Assembly: GCA_024278855.1 (NCBI GenBank)
Contig: JAJRSJ010000037.1
Coordinates: 1-64,000, forward strand
From: Alphaproteobacteria bacterium
GTDB lineage: Bacteria > Pseudomonadota > Alphaproteobacteria > Caulobacterales > Maricaulaceae
Direction of reading: 5' to 3'
Length of the DNA: 64,000 bases
Shown here: positions 16,864 through 25,778 of the stretch, one piece after another
Position numbering within the stretch: the stretch's first letter is position 1
Layout: each line of letters begins with the position of its first letter
Position numbers and translations under genes: made by a program
Notes under the pieces: model-generated
What the model was told of the DNA's origin: nothing
Databases searched by the model: none
The model's input: only the letters and a program-made list of their open reading frames with translations

Positions 16864-17472
16864 ATGTTTAGACCCAAGATACTCAAAACCCCGAATTTTC
16901 TTGGGGCTATTTTCCCGCCTAGCGGCGTTGCGTATCGCGACCAATGCTTTGGCATTGCTAGGCGAAACGCGCCTTGCCAGCCGAAAAACTATCTCCCAAG
17001 AAATTTTCGGTTTTTTGAGTATCTTGGGTTTAGACATTTGTTTGTAGTTTTTACCTTCGGCCTTTTGGCGGCGTGTACCCAGGGCGAGACCGGAGCCCAA
17101 TCGGCACAGCAAGAACCGGCCTCGCAAGAAACGGCGGTACAACAAGAAACCCAAATTACTGATGTCAGCGCAGTCAAAGCGGCCGTATTGCTCAAAGCTC
17201 AGCCGGAAATCGTGGTGCTTGATGTGCGGACACCGGCAGAGTTTGCCGCCGGGCATATTGCAGGTGCGCTCAATATTGATTTTAAAAGTGCGGATTTTTC
17301 TGCGCAAATTGCCAAACTGGACACGACCAAGACCTATCTCGTCCATTGTCGTTCCGGTGGTCGTAGCGCCCGTTCTCTAAAGGCGTTCAAACAAAATGGC
17401 TTCAAAACCATCATCCACATGCACGGCGGCATTATCGATTGGAACAAGTCCGGCCTGCCGACGGTGCAATAA
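16864..17472 (+). CDS. rhodanese-domain lipoprotein with an in-frame palindromic insertion
   Basis: The 202-residue reading frame starts at ATG 16864 behind GGAGATAATT. Residues 1-58 are encoded by the palindromic element 16865-17036 and look nothing like a normal leader. Immediately afterwards comes FVVFTFGLLAACTQG, a lipoprotein signal core and lipobox, then a Gln/Ala/Glu-rich linker. A complete rhodanese domain follows, with LDVRTPAEFAAGHIAGALN and the active-site loop HCRSGGRS. A TTG at 17038 would give a normal short lipoprotein leader but has no clear ribosome site. The product probably transfers sulfane sulfur at the inner face of the periplasm. The true start is uncertain. Confidence 0.8.
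   Translation: MFRPKILKTPNFLGAIFPPSGVAYRDQCFGIARRNAPCQPKNYLPRNFRFFEYLGFRHLFVVFTFGLLAACTQGETGAQSAQQEPASQETAVQQETQITDVSAVKAAVLLKAQPEIVVLDVRTPAEFAAGHIAGALNIDFKSADFSAQIAKLDTTKTYLVHCRSGGRSARSLKAFKQNGFKTIIHMHGGIIDWNKSGLPTVQ
16865..17036. repeat. 172-bp nested palindromic element inside a coding frame
   Basis: The outer arms share ACCCAAGATACTCAAAA exactly and continue with mismatches for about 50 bases (CCGAATTTTCTTGGGG on the left against a similar partner on the right). An inner stem pairs CGCCTAGC near 16917 with GCTAGGCG near 16967, and a core pairs CAATGC with GCATTG. It has no gene of its own. It lies exactly between the start codon and lipoprotein signal of the rhodanese gene without breaking the frame, recalling the coding-region palindromes of Rickettsia, though I see no sequence kinship. 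Confidence 0.7.
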
Positions 17473-17528
17473 TTAGGTTCTGACCCTAGACACTTGAGTG
17501 CGCCTATATAGACCCTATATGTGGGTTT

Positions 17529-17864
17529 ATGACCATTACCCATAAAAATGTGCAACAGGCCTATGAGCTGCTGCAAGCCCGTCCTGAAACGGCGGTGCTT
17601 GATTTGCGCACGGGCGAAGAGTTCGAGATGTTCTATATCAAGGATGCGGCCAATCTGGATTGCCAAAGCGAGTTTTTCGAACGCCGGATAAAAACCCTAA
17701 ACCGCACGGCCCCTTATTTAATCCACTGCCATTCCGGGGGGCGCAGCACCAAGGCACTGGAGAGGTTCAAAGCCCTAGGCTTTACCAATATCACCCATAT
17801 GGACGGCGGTCTGCGGGCCTGGATGCACGCAGATTTGCCTTTGGTCAGCAATTGGTCGATTTAG
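17529..17864 (+). CDS. single-domain rhodanese-like sulfurtransferase
   Basis: The 111-residue protein consists of one rhodanese domain with no signal peptide, so it is cytoplasmic. LDLRTGEEFEMFYI holds the family's conserved acidic motif, and the active-site loop HCHSGGRS carries the catalytic cysteine at about residue 64. MDGGLRAWMHADLP closes the domain. It follows the lipoprotein rhodanese by 56 bases and shares its loop sequence, suggesting an old duplication. The two may relay sulfane sulfur in the sulfide-oxidation neighbourhood 13.9-17.9 kb. The 166 bases to dnaN contain no further feature that I can identify. Confidence 0.92.
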   Translation: MTITHKNVQQAYELLQARPETAVLDLRTGEEFEMFYIKDAANLDCQSEFFERRIKTLNRTAPYLIHCHSGGRSTKALERFKALGFTNITHMDGGLRAWMHADLPLVSNWSI

Positions 17865-18030
17865 GGTCTGTGGACATTTAGGGCAGGACAAAAGATTGCA
17901 GGGGCGGCGACACAAAAACACTTGCAAAAACACTTGGCGTAGCCATTATTTCGACTATGTTGGCTTTCCAATAGATTATGTAGATTCTGTGCCGTGCGAA
18001 CGGCAAGATGCAAGAATATAGAGGTTTGAT

Positions 18031-19155
18031 ATGAAATTTTCAATGGAACGGGCGGCGCTTTTAGGGGCTTTGGGGCATGTGCAAAATGTGGTGGAACGCC
18101 GCAATACCATCCCGATCTTGTCCAATGTGCTCATGTCGGCTGACAACGGCAGCATCAATTTTGTTGCGACGGATCTGGACATAGAAATTTCCGAAAGCAC
18201 CAGCGCCGATGTGGCCATTGCCGGAGATGTGACGGCCCCGGCCCACACGCTTTATGATATCGCCCGTAAATTGCCCGACGGGGCAGAAGTGTCCTTAAGT
18301 GTCGGTTCGGATGGCCGCTTGGAAGTGGACGCCGGGCGCTCGCATTTCGTTTTGCCTTTATTGCCTGCGGGTGATTTCCCGAAAATGACCGCCGATGATT
18401 TCACCCATAATTTTGCGCTTGGCGCCGCCGAGCTTGCGCGCCTGCTCGACAAAACCAAATTCGCTATTTCCACGGAAGAAACCCGCTATTATCTCAACGG
18501 GATTTACTTTCACGCCGTAGCACCAGAGGCAGGCTCCGCACACGGCAAATTACGCTGTGTGGCCACGGATGGTCACCGTTTAGCCCTGTGCGAAATGGCG
18601 GCCCCGGACGGCACAGACGGTCTGCCGGGCGTCATTATTCCGCGCAAGACCATTGCCGAATTACGCCGCCTGATCGACGGCTTGTCCGAAACCGTTGAAA
18701 TCTCGGTATCCGAAGCAAAAATCCGGTTTAAAGTCGGTTCTGCCGTGCTGACCTCCAAGCTGATCGACGGGACATTCCCGGACTATGACCGGGTGATCCC
18801 CAAGGACGGCGACAAAAAACTGGTCATTGATAACGGTGTTTTTGCCAGTGCAGTTGACCGGGTGTCGACCATATCGGCCGAGAAATCCCGCTCAATTAAA
18901 CTAACCCTTGAGGGCGATAATCTCACACTGGCGGTCAACAATCCCGAACACGGCAATGCTCGGGAGGATTTGATGGTTGATTACGGGGCTGAAAATTTGG
19001 AAATCGGCTTTAACGCCAAATATTTGCTCGATGTCACCACACAAATTGAAGCCCGTGATGTGCATTTTTCCTTGTCCGACCCGGCCTCTCCGGCTTTGGT
19101 TACAGACCCTGAAGACGACGGCGCTTTGTTTGTGCTGATGCCGCTTCGGGTTTAA
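18031..19155 (+). CDS. dnaN: DNA polymerase III beta sliding clamp
   Basis: The 374-residue protein forms the ring-shaped processivity clamp of the replicase as a dimer of three-domain subunits. Recognisable blocks are NVVERRNTIPILSNVL at the N-terminus, RYYLNGIYFH and CVATDGHRLALCEM in the middle, and LVTDPEDDGALFVLMPLRV at the end. ATG 18031 follows AGAGGTTTGAT. The recF gene starts 10 bases after its stop, the common dnaN-recF order. dnaA is not in the window, so this genome keeps dnaN apart from dnaA or separated by the sulfur genes. Confidence 0.97.
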   Translation: MKFSMERAALLGALGHVQNVVERRNTIPILSNVLMSADNGSINFVATDLDIEISESTSADVAIAGDVTAPAHTLYDIARKLPDGAEVSLSVGSDGRLEVDAGRSHFVLPLLPAGDFPKMTADDFTHNFALGAAELARLLDKTKFAISTEETRYYLNGIYFHAVAPEAGSAHGKLRCVATDGHRLALCEMAAPDGTDGLPGVIIPRKTIAELRRLIDGLSETVEISVSEAKIRFKVGSAVLTSKLIDGTFPDYDRVIPKDGDKKLVIDNGVFASAVDRVSTISAEKSRSIKLTLEGDNLTLAVNNPEHGNAREDLMVDYGAENLEIGFNAKYLLDVTTQIEARDVHFSLSDPASPALVTDPEDDGALFVLMPLRV

Positions 19156-19165
19156 TTTAGCGCGT

Positions 19166-20290
19166 GTGTCCAAAACGGACTATATAAAACATCTGCTTCT
19201 AAGCGATTTTCGCTCTTATGCGGCGCTAGATATCGGTTTTGATGGTCGTCCAGTGGTGCTGTACGGCGAAAATGGTGCGGGGAAAACCAATCTGTTGGAA
19301 GCCATATCCTTACTCTCACCGGGACGCGGTTGGCGCCGGGCCAAGCTTATGGATTTTGCACGGCGGGACGGTGAAACAGCCTGTGAAAATTGGGCCGTGG
19401 CCGCCAAATTAGGCGGCAGTGAGGTCAAAATCGGCACGGGCGGGGTCGAGGGTGTACCGACCCGGCGCAAAATGCGCATGGACGGAAAAACTGCCAGCGG
19501 GCCTGATATGGCGCGGCAGTTGAGCATAAACTGGCTGACCCCGGCTCAAGACAGATTGTTCGCAGGCCCGGCCTCTGACCGTCGCAAGTTTTTTGACCGT
19601 TTGTGTCTGGTGCATGTGCCGCAGCATGGCCGCACATCATTGGTCTATGACAAATCAAGGGCCGAGCGCGGACGGTTGTTCTCGGACGGTATTGACGATG
19701 CTTACTGGTTTGATGCTTTGGAAGCTGACATGGCGGAAACGGGCGCGAAAATCGCCAAAGCCCGTTGGCAGGTGTTGGAGATGTTACGCACTGAAATAGA
19801 CAACAGGGCAGGGGGTAGCTTCCCCCAATCTGATCTGGTTTTGGACGGCGAGGCAGAAGCGCTCTACGCCGCCGGGGCAGATGAATATGAAGTGGCGCAA
19901 TATATCAAAACCGGTTTGGCCAATGACCGCGCCCTTGACGCCAGAGCCGGGCGCACATTGCGCGGTGTGCATAAATCCGATCTTCTCGTTACCCACCGCG
20001 CCAAAGCGATGCCCGCCGCCTCTTGCTCAACCGGAGAGCAAAAGGCATTATTGATCGGACTAGTGCTGGCCCATGCCCGCACGCAAGGCAACAAACCGCC
20101 GCTGTTATTACTGGACGAAGTAGCCGCTCATCTCGACGAACACCGCCGCGCCGCGCTCATCGAAGAACTGCTAGAGCTAAACACCCAGGTTTTCCTAACC
20201 GGCACAGACGCGCAATTGTTCAAAGCCTTCGCAGGCAGGGCTCAGGTTTTCGAGGTTGTGGGCGGGGAGTTATATGAAAAGCAAAGTTGA
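19166..20290 (+). CDS. recF: DNA replication and repair protein RecF
   Basis: SMC-like ATPase of 374 residues that loads RecA at single-strand gaps together with RecO and RecR; recO is also in this window at 40394. Walker A is GENGAGKTN, the ABC signature region is SCSTGEQKALLIGLVLAHA, and Walker B is LLLLDEVAAHLDE. Translation starts at GTG 19166, 10 bases after dnaN; no ATG gives a better N-terminus because SKTDYIKHLLLSDFRSY is already the conserved beginning. The ribosome site is weak, which suggests coupling to dnaN. Confidence 0.95.
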   Translation: MSKTDYIKHLLLSDFRSYAALDIGFDGRPVVLYGENGAGKTNLLEAISLLSPGRGWRRAKLMDFARRDGETACENWAVAAKLGGSEVKIGTGGVEGVPTRRKMRMDGKTASGPDMARQLSINWLTPAQDRLFAGPASDRRKFFDRLCLVHVPQHGRTSLVYDKSRAERGRLFSDGIDDAYWFDALEADMAETGAKIAKARWQVLEMLRTEIDNRAGGSFPQSDLVLDGEAEALYAAGADEYEVAQYIKTGLANDRALDARAGRTLRGVHKSDLLVTHRAKAMPAASCSTGEQKALLIGLVLAHARTQGNKPPLLLLDEVAAHLDEHRRAALIEELLELNTQVFLTGTDAQLFKAFAGRAQVFEVVGGELYEKQS

Positions 20291-20389
20291 AATATAGCAA
20301 AGTATAGGGAGTATATGGCAGTATATGAGAACTTGCTATTTATGCAGATATTTCCTAATTCACGGCTATTGCGGAGTTGACTACATAAC

Positions 20390-21229
20390 ATGAAAAACTT
20401 TACCAACATTTCCGGCCTTGGCCAAATCGCGGAGCATTATGATGCGGCGCTTGTTGACATATGGGGGGTGATCCATAATGGGCGCGATGCGTTCCCGCAG
20501 GCCATCGAGGCTTTGCAACGGTTTCGTGAGGAGCGCGGGCCTGTGGTGTTGATCTCCAACTCTCCGCGACCTAGCATAGCCATTCCGGCCCAGTTCGACG
20601 AGGTCGGGGTTCCCCATAATGTCTATGACGCCATTGTTACCTCCGGCGATGCCACTATCGACGAGTTAGCCCGGCGCGCACCTGGCCCGGCCTTTAAGCT
20701 TGGGCCTAAGCGCGATGATGGTTTGTACGAAAACCTGGGTCTGAATTTTGCCGAATTAAAAGACGCTGCCTTTATCACCTGTACCGGGCTGTTTGACGAC
20801 GAAAACGAAACCCCGGACGATTATACGGATATGCTCGGTGAGGCTAGAGAACTGAATATACCCTTGGTCTGTGCCAACCCGGACATCAAGGTTAAAAGAG
20901 GCGACAAGATGATTTATTGCGGCGGAGCTTTGGCGCTGGCTTATGAGGACATGGGCGGGGAGGTGATTTATGCGGGCAAGCCCCATGATGCGATCTACAG
21001 GCTATCGCGCACATGGCTAGGCGAGCTGGCCGGATATGATATAGAGCGCTCAAAAGTCTTGGCCATCGGCGATAATATTCAGACTGATCTGCTCGGCGCC
21101 CAGGCGCAGAACTATGATGCTTTGTTTGTCGCCGACGGTCTTGACGCGGGAAATGCGGACGCGGTTGCTAATTTACTTGAAAAACATGATATATATGCCA
21201 AATACATGCTTTCGTCTCTCAACTGGTAG
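20390..21229 (+). CDS. TIGR01459 family HAD hydrolase (NagD-like sugar phosphatase)
   Basis: The 279-residue HAD-superfamily protein has motif I as VDIWGVIHNG, motif II in ISNSPRP, and the C-terminal GDNIQTDLLGAQ as motif IV. The type II cap between them and YAGKPHDAIY mark the NagD/TIGR01459 branch found in Alphaproteobacteria. The expected activity is phosphatase on a small phosphorylated metabolite; the physiological substrate is not known. It lies 99 bases after recF, and the intervening sequence shows no recognisable feature. It may form an operon with the MaoC and ribF genes 29 and 476 bases further on. Confidence 0.93.
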   Translation: MKNFTNISGLGQIAEHYDAALVDIWGVIHNGRDAFPQAIEALQRFREERGPVVLISNSPRPSIAIPAQFDEVGVPHNVYDAIVTSGDATIDELARRAPGPAFKLGPKRDDGLYENLGLNFAELKDAAFITCTGLFDDENETPDDYTDMLGEARELNIPLVCANPDIKVKRGDKMIYCGGALALAYEDMGGEVIYAGKPHDAIYRLSRTWLGELAGYDIERSKVLAIGDNIQTDLLGAQAQNYDALFVADGLDAGNADAVANLLEKHDIYAKYMLSSLNW

Positions 21230-21258
21230 AGTGCCGGGGTGAGAGCAAGGAGATTATA

Positions 21259-21696
21259 ATGGCCCATAAACGCGGATATTATCTGGAAGAGATGAAAGTC
21301 GGCATGTTTGGTGAAACCAAGCTAGCGGTAACGGGCGCACGCATTGACGCATTTGCTGAACTGTCGGGCGATTATAATCCCGTTCATATGGACGAGGAAT
21401 TTGCCAAAACCACCATGTTTGGTCGGCGCATCGCCCACGGGGCTTTGTCGGCGTCTTTGATCTCCGCCATTTTAGGCAATGATCTTCCGGGGCCGGGGGC
21501 CATATTTGTCGAGCTAAATTTACGCTTTCGCCGTCCGGCCTTTATTGACGATGAAATCACGGCCCGGGCCGAAGTGGCCGAAATCAATGAGCGCACGGGC
21601 CGCATTAAAATGAAGGTCTCGTGTAGTGTGAACGGCAAGCAAATCATACGCGGTGTTGCCGGCGTTATCGTGCCAAAGCGTCCAAAAGAAGATTAA
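21259..21696 (+). CDS. MaoC-family (R)-hydratase
   Basis: Hot-dog-fold protein of 145 residues with the hydratase-2 motif SGDYNPVHMDEEFAKTTMFGRRIAHG, in which Asp and His are catalytic. It hydrates trans-2-enoyl-CoA to (R)-3-hydroxyacyl-CoA, as PhaJ does to supply polyhydroxyalkanoate synthesis; a PHA role here is not shown because no phaC is present. ATG 21259 follows AGCAAGGAGATTATA, a strong ribosome site. ribF begins 9 bases after its stop. Confidence 0.92.
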   Translation: MAHKRGYYLEEMKVGMFGETKLAVTGARIDAFAELSGDYNPVHMDEEFAKTTMFGRRIAHGALSASLISAILGNDLPGPGAIFVELNLRFRRPAFIDDEITARAEVAEINERTGRIKMKVSCSVNGKQIIRGVAGVIVPKRPKED

Positions 21697-21705
21697 CCAC
21701 GCCCC

Positions 21706-22644
21706 ATGAACATAATCGATAGCTATTCTGGTTTGGCCAAAACCGATAAAGGGGCTGTCATCGCTCTGGGGAATTTCGACGGTCTACACCGGGGTCATAA
21801 GGTCGTGATTGCAACGGCCGCCAAAATCGCCCGGCGTCAAAACACGCAATTAGCCGTCGCTTGCTTTCGCCCCCACCCTAGCCATTTTTTCGATCCTGAT
21901 GTGACCCCGTTTCGTTTGATGAGTTCGCGCATCCGCGCACGCCTGCTTGGAGAAATGGGGGCAAAGACCGTGAACGAAATCCCCTTTGACAAACCCCTGA
22001 CCCAGATGAGTGATGAGGAATTTGTCGAAATCGTCCTACACAGAGGCTTGGGTGTGTGCCATGTGGTGGTTGGGAAAGATTTTCACTACGGTCATAAACG
22101 CTGCGGCGATTTCGAAAGCCTCAAGCGCCATTGCGCCGCCAGAGGCATCGGCGTTACTGGCGTTGCGGAGGTTAGCCTGCACCAAAGCTACGGCAAATAC
22201 GGCTCCACCGAAATCAGACAAGCCCTTAGAGACGGGGATGTGTTTTTCGCGGCCCATATGTTGTCGCGGCCGTGGATTGTCGACGGGGAGGTCATGCACG
22301 GGGATCATTTGGGCCGTACGCTCGGCTTCCCAACGGCCAATTTGTATTTCAATGACCGTCTGCGCCCCAAGGCCGGGATTTATGCGGCCGAGTGTAGATT
22401 GGACGGGGAAGACAACTGGCGGCCCGGTGTTGCTTATGTGGGGTCGCGCCCAACCGTGGACGGTAAAGACCACAGGCTGGAAATGCATATTTTTGATTTT
22501 GACGCTGATATTTATGGCCGTATATTGGATGTAGCCTTTCGCAGTTATATCAGAGAAGACGTTAAATTCGACGGGCTAGATGCGCTGACCGTGCAAATGA
22601 AAAAAGACGCGGACGGTGCGCGGGCTATATTTGGCCTTTTGTAA
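21706..22644 (+). CDS. ribF: bifunctional riboflavin kinase / FAD synthetase RibF
   Basis: The 312-residue protein phosphorylates riboflavin to FMN and adenylates FMN to FAD. The N-terminal nucleotidyltransferase has GNFDGLHRGHKVV and FHYGHKRCGD. The C-terminal flavokinase begins near residue 185 with HGDHLGRTLGFPTANLYF, which carries the GxPTAN substrate motif, and ends in the usual helical tail. Length and order are normal. It is followed by a 78-base gap holding a possible promoter TTGACA (22668-22673) before aspS, so aspS may be transcribed separately. Confidence 0.96.
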   Translation: MNIIDSYSGLAKTDKGAVIALGNFDGLHRGHKVVIATAAKIARRQNTQLAVACFRPHPSHFFDPDVTPFRLMSSRIRARLLGEMGAKTVNEIPFDKPLTQMSDEEFVEIVLHRGLGVCHVVVGKDFHYGHKRCGDFESLKRHCAARGIGVTGVAEVSLHQSYGKYGSTEIRQALRDGDVFFAAHMLSRPWIVDGEVMHGDHLGRTLGFPTANLYFNDRLRPKAGIYAAECRLDGEDNWRPGVAYVGSRPTVDGKDHRLEMHIFDFDADIYGRILDVAFRSYIREDVKFDGLDALTVQMKKDADGARAIFGLL

Positions 22645-22722
22645 GCGTGTTCTTACACCCAAACCACTTGACATTCCCGCGTGGTCGTCCCAATTCGGGG
22701 CTGAAATTTTAGTGAGATTATT

Positions 22723-24560
22723 ATGCACGCTTACCGTACCCATAATTGCAATGAACTGCGCAGTGACAATGTAGGAGAAACCGTTCGTTTGTCGGGCTGG
22801 GTTCACCGTAAACGCGACCACGGCGGATTGTTATTCGTTGATTTGCGCGACCATTACGGCCTGACCCAATGTGTGATCGAGCCGGAAAACCAGCATTTTG
22901 CGGTGTTGGAACGCTTGCGGGTTGAAAGTGTGATTACGGTCAGCGGCAAACTGGTTGACCGTTTGGCGGACGCCAAGAATAAAAATCTGCCGACCGGGGA
23001 TGTTGAATTGGTGGTCGAGGAATTAGAAGTGCAATCCCGGGCCGAAGAATTGCCTTTACCCGTGTTTGGAGAGCCGGATTACCCTGAAGATATCCGCCTA
23101 AAATATCGGTATCTGGATTTGCGCCGCCAAAACTGCATAATAATATTATCTTGCGCGGACAGGTAATTAACTCCATTCGCGCCCGTATGATCGCTCAAGG
23201 TTTTAACGAGTTTCAAACGCCAATTCTGACCGCTTCATCGCCGGAGGGTGCGCGGGATTTCTTGGTGCCATCGCGGCTTAACCCCGGCAAGTTTTATGCG
23301 CTGCCGCAAGCACCGCAGCAGTTTAAACAATTGCTCATGGTGTCGGGTTTTGACAAATATTTTCAAATCGCACCGTGTTTCCGCGACGAAGATGCCCGCG
23401 CCGACCGTTCGCCGGGCGAATTTTACCAACTTGATATGGAGATGAGCTTCGCAACCCAGGAAGATGTGTTCGCCGCTATCGAGCCTGTTATGGCCGGAGT
23501 TTTCGAAGAGATTTCCGCCCATACTGGAAAAGCCCGCGAGGTTACACCCGCCCCGTTCCCGCGGATCCCCTACAAGGAAAGCATGCTGAAATACGGCAAT
23601 GATAAGCCGGATTTGCGTATTGATATTATTTGTTCGGACGTGTCGCAGTTCTTCATTGAAGACGGGGTTGAGTTTAAGGCCTGCCAAGGTATCGTCAAAG
23701 GCGGCGGTACGGTGCGGGCTATCCCTGCGCCAAATACTAAAGACAAACCGCGCTCATTCTTTGACAAAATGAACGGCTGGGCCCAGCGCGAAATGCAAGC
23801 CCCGGGGCTGGGTTATATCCGTTTTGAGGCTGGCGAAAACGGTCTTGAGGGTAAAGGCCCCATCGCCAAGTTTTTCCCCGCCGATGTGCTTGTACGCATG
23901 GCAGCCCACGCCGGGGTCGGCGACGGCGATGCTTTGTTCTTTGCGGCGGGCAAAGAGACGGACGCGGTCAAATTAACGGGTGCAGCCCGGGCCGAAATAG
24001 GGCGCCAACTGGATATGATCGACGAGGGCGTGTTCAAGTTCTGCTGGATTGTCGATTTCCCCATGTTTGAATGGGACGAAGACAACAAGAAAATTGATTT
24101 CTCCCACAACCCGTTTTCCATGCCCCAAAGCCCGGCAGGAATGGACGCTATGGCCGTTCTGGACGCGGCGGATACGGACGCGAAAAAACTGGATATTTTG
24201 GCCTATCAATACGATATTGTTTGCAACGGTATCGAACTGTCGTCCGGGGCCATTCGTAACCACCGCCCAGACGTTATGTACAAAGCGTTCGCAATGGCGG
24301 GGTACGACCAAGCCGCCGTGGACAGTGAATTTTCCGGTATGATTACGGCGTTTAAATACGGCGCCCCGCCCCACGGCGGTATTGCGCCAGGCATTGACCG
24401 GATTGTCATGCTTTTGGCCGGGGCTGAAAATATCCGCGAAGTTATTGTCTTCCCCATGAACGGCAGTGCGCAAGATTTGATGATGAATGCGCCCGCCGAA
24501 GTGCCGGCAAAATCTCTACGCGAATTACATTTGCGCTTGGATTTACCAAAAGAGAAATAG
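22723..24560 (+). CDS. aspS: aspartyl-tRNA synthetase with an apparent one-base frameshift
   Basis: Class II synthetase of about 612 residues when both parts are joined. The N-terminal OB-fold ([19 protein letters not shown]) ends in RYLDLRRQN, and the catalytic domain continues in the next frame as [16 protein letters not shown]. One C appears to be missing at about 23133, where AACCTGCAT is expected. After that, motif 2 ([19 protein letters not shown]), the bacterial insertion domain and motif 3 ([15 protein letters not shown]) are intact. The full length suits the bacterial-type enzyme. The gene is essential, so a sequence error is far more likely than a real break. Confidence 0.93.
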
Positions 24561-24622
24561 AGAATTAAGCTTGGTTAAAACCGGGACAGACCCTCATCCG
24601 GGACGGGTTCTCAACACTACCC

Positions 24623-25707
24623 CTAATTACCTGAAGCCGCGCGGAGTTTTTCCAAATGGTCATGGGCCTGGGTCAAGCGGGTGCGGGTTGGACTGTCCAT
24701 GGGTAAGTCGCGAATGGATTTGTCAATCAGCGTAATGGCTTGCTCCAAATCAAGATTTCGTTGAGCGGTCGGGCCGCCTATCCTTGGTGTTGGATATGTT
24801 CTTCTCATTGGGGAAACCGCCGGGCTGCTTGTCCCGGATACCATTGCCGATTGCGGAGATGAAACCAGAGTGTTTGTGGGCATAAAACCTTGCGAAGGCG
24901 TTTGAACTTCTGCCAATGCTGGCTGTGAATTCACAAATAATTCAGTGCCTTGAGGGCAGTTTTTTAATGTAAAACCAGTGGGTAAATGCGTATCGTCGGA
25001 ACCGCAAGCCCCGTCCAGTTGGCTTTGGCTTAGGCCCATTATTTTGGACAGATTAGCGCCGCTGAGATTGGCGTTGGTGAAGTTGGCATTTTCTACATTG
25101 GCATCGCCAAATTTTGTGCTGATGAATTGGGCTGCGCTAAAATCTGCACCGGTAAAATCACTGCGCCCAAGATTGGATTTAGAAAAAATTGCGCCAATAA
25201 AAACCGTACCCATAGCGTCTGCGCTGATCAACTTTGCCCGGGAAAAATCACTGCGGGAAAATCACTGCCGGTCAAATCGGCTTTGCGTAAATCGGCCATG
25301 GTTAAATTAGATGCGGTCAATTTAGCTTCGGACAATGTTGCGCCGCGCAGTTCCGCGTGGTTTAAATTTACGCCAACGCCTGTAACCCGCATCAAATAGG
25401 CTTTGTGAAATGAGGTATTATCTAGCCGTGAGCGGTTAAGCTTGGCGCCTGCGAGATTGGAATGGGAGAAATCACTGCCGGAAAAATTGGCACCCTGTAA
25501 GGATAGACCCGGCATGATCCGGCGCGACAAATCACATTTGGAGCATGAGCCGGAAATATGCACACTGGTGCTGACGGGTGTCTGCGCGTGGGCTGCCCCA
25601 GTCCACAGAAAGACCGTATATAAACATAAAAAGCCAGCGCTTACCCAAAATATACTGGGTACAGACGTTCGTAAAGGCGTCCGCTTGATAGAGTTTTGAA
25701 ATTTCAT
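24623..25707 (-). CDS. secreted pentapeptide-repeat protein with an apparent frameshift
   Basis: Joined, the protein is about 361 residues. It begins with a hydrophobic signal sequence ending in GAAHA, then SGSCSKCDLSRRIMPG, then pentapeptide repeats of the A(N/D)Lxx type (GANFSGSDFSHSNLAGAKL and so on). A Pro/Ser/Thr-rich linker and a helical C-terminal tail (TRLTQAHDHLEKLRAA) follow. The repeats continue across about 25260 only if one T is restored on the coding strand; then they read GSDFSRSDFSRAKLISADAMG. Such repeats form a four-sided beta helix. The function is unknown; export suggests an envelope or periplasmic role. Confidence 0.85.
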
Positions 25708-25723
25708 AACCGCTTTATACAGA

Positions 25724-25751
25724 CAAAACCGCCCCTTTGCGAGCGGTTTTG
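25724..25751 (-). terminator. hairpin terminator after nrdJ
   Basis: CAAAACCGC (25724-25732) pairs with GCGGTTTTG (25743-25751) around a 10-base loop. The A/T-rich stem ends provide a T run in either direction. It lies 28 bases past the nrdJ stop on the minus strand and just before the start of the pentapeptide gene, so it would separate the two transcription units. Confidence 0.55.
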
Positions 25752-25778
25752 CATTAAAATACTGTTATATTCTGCGCC

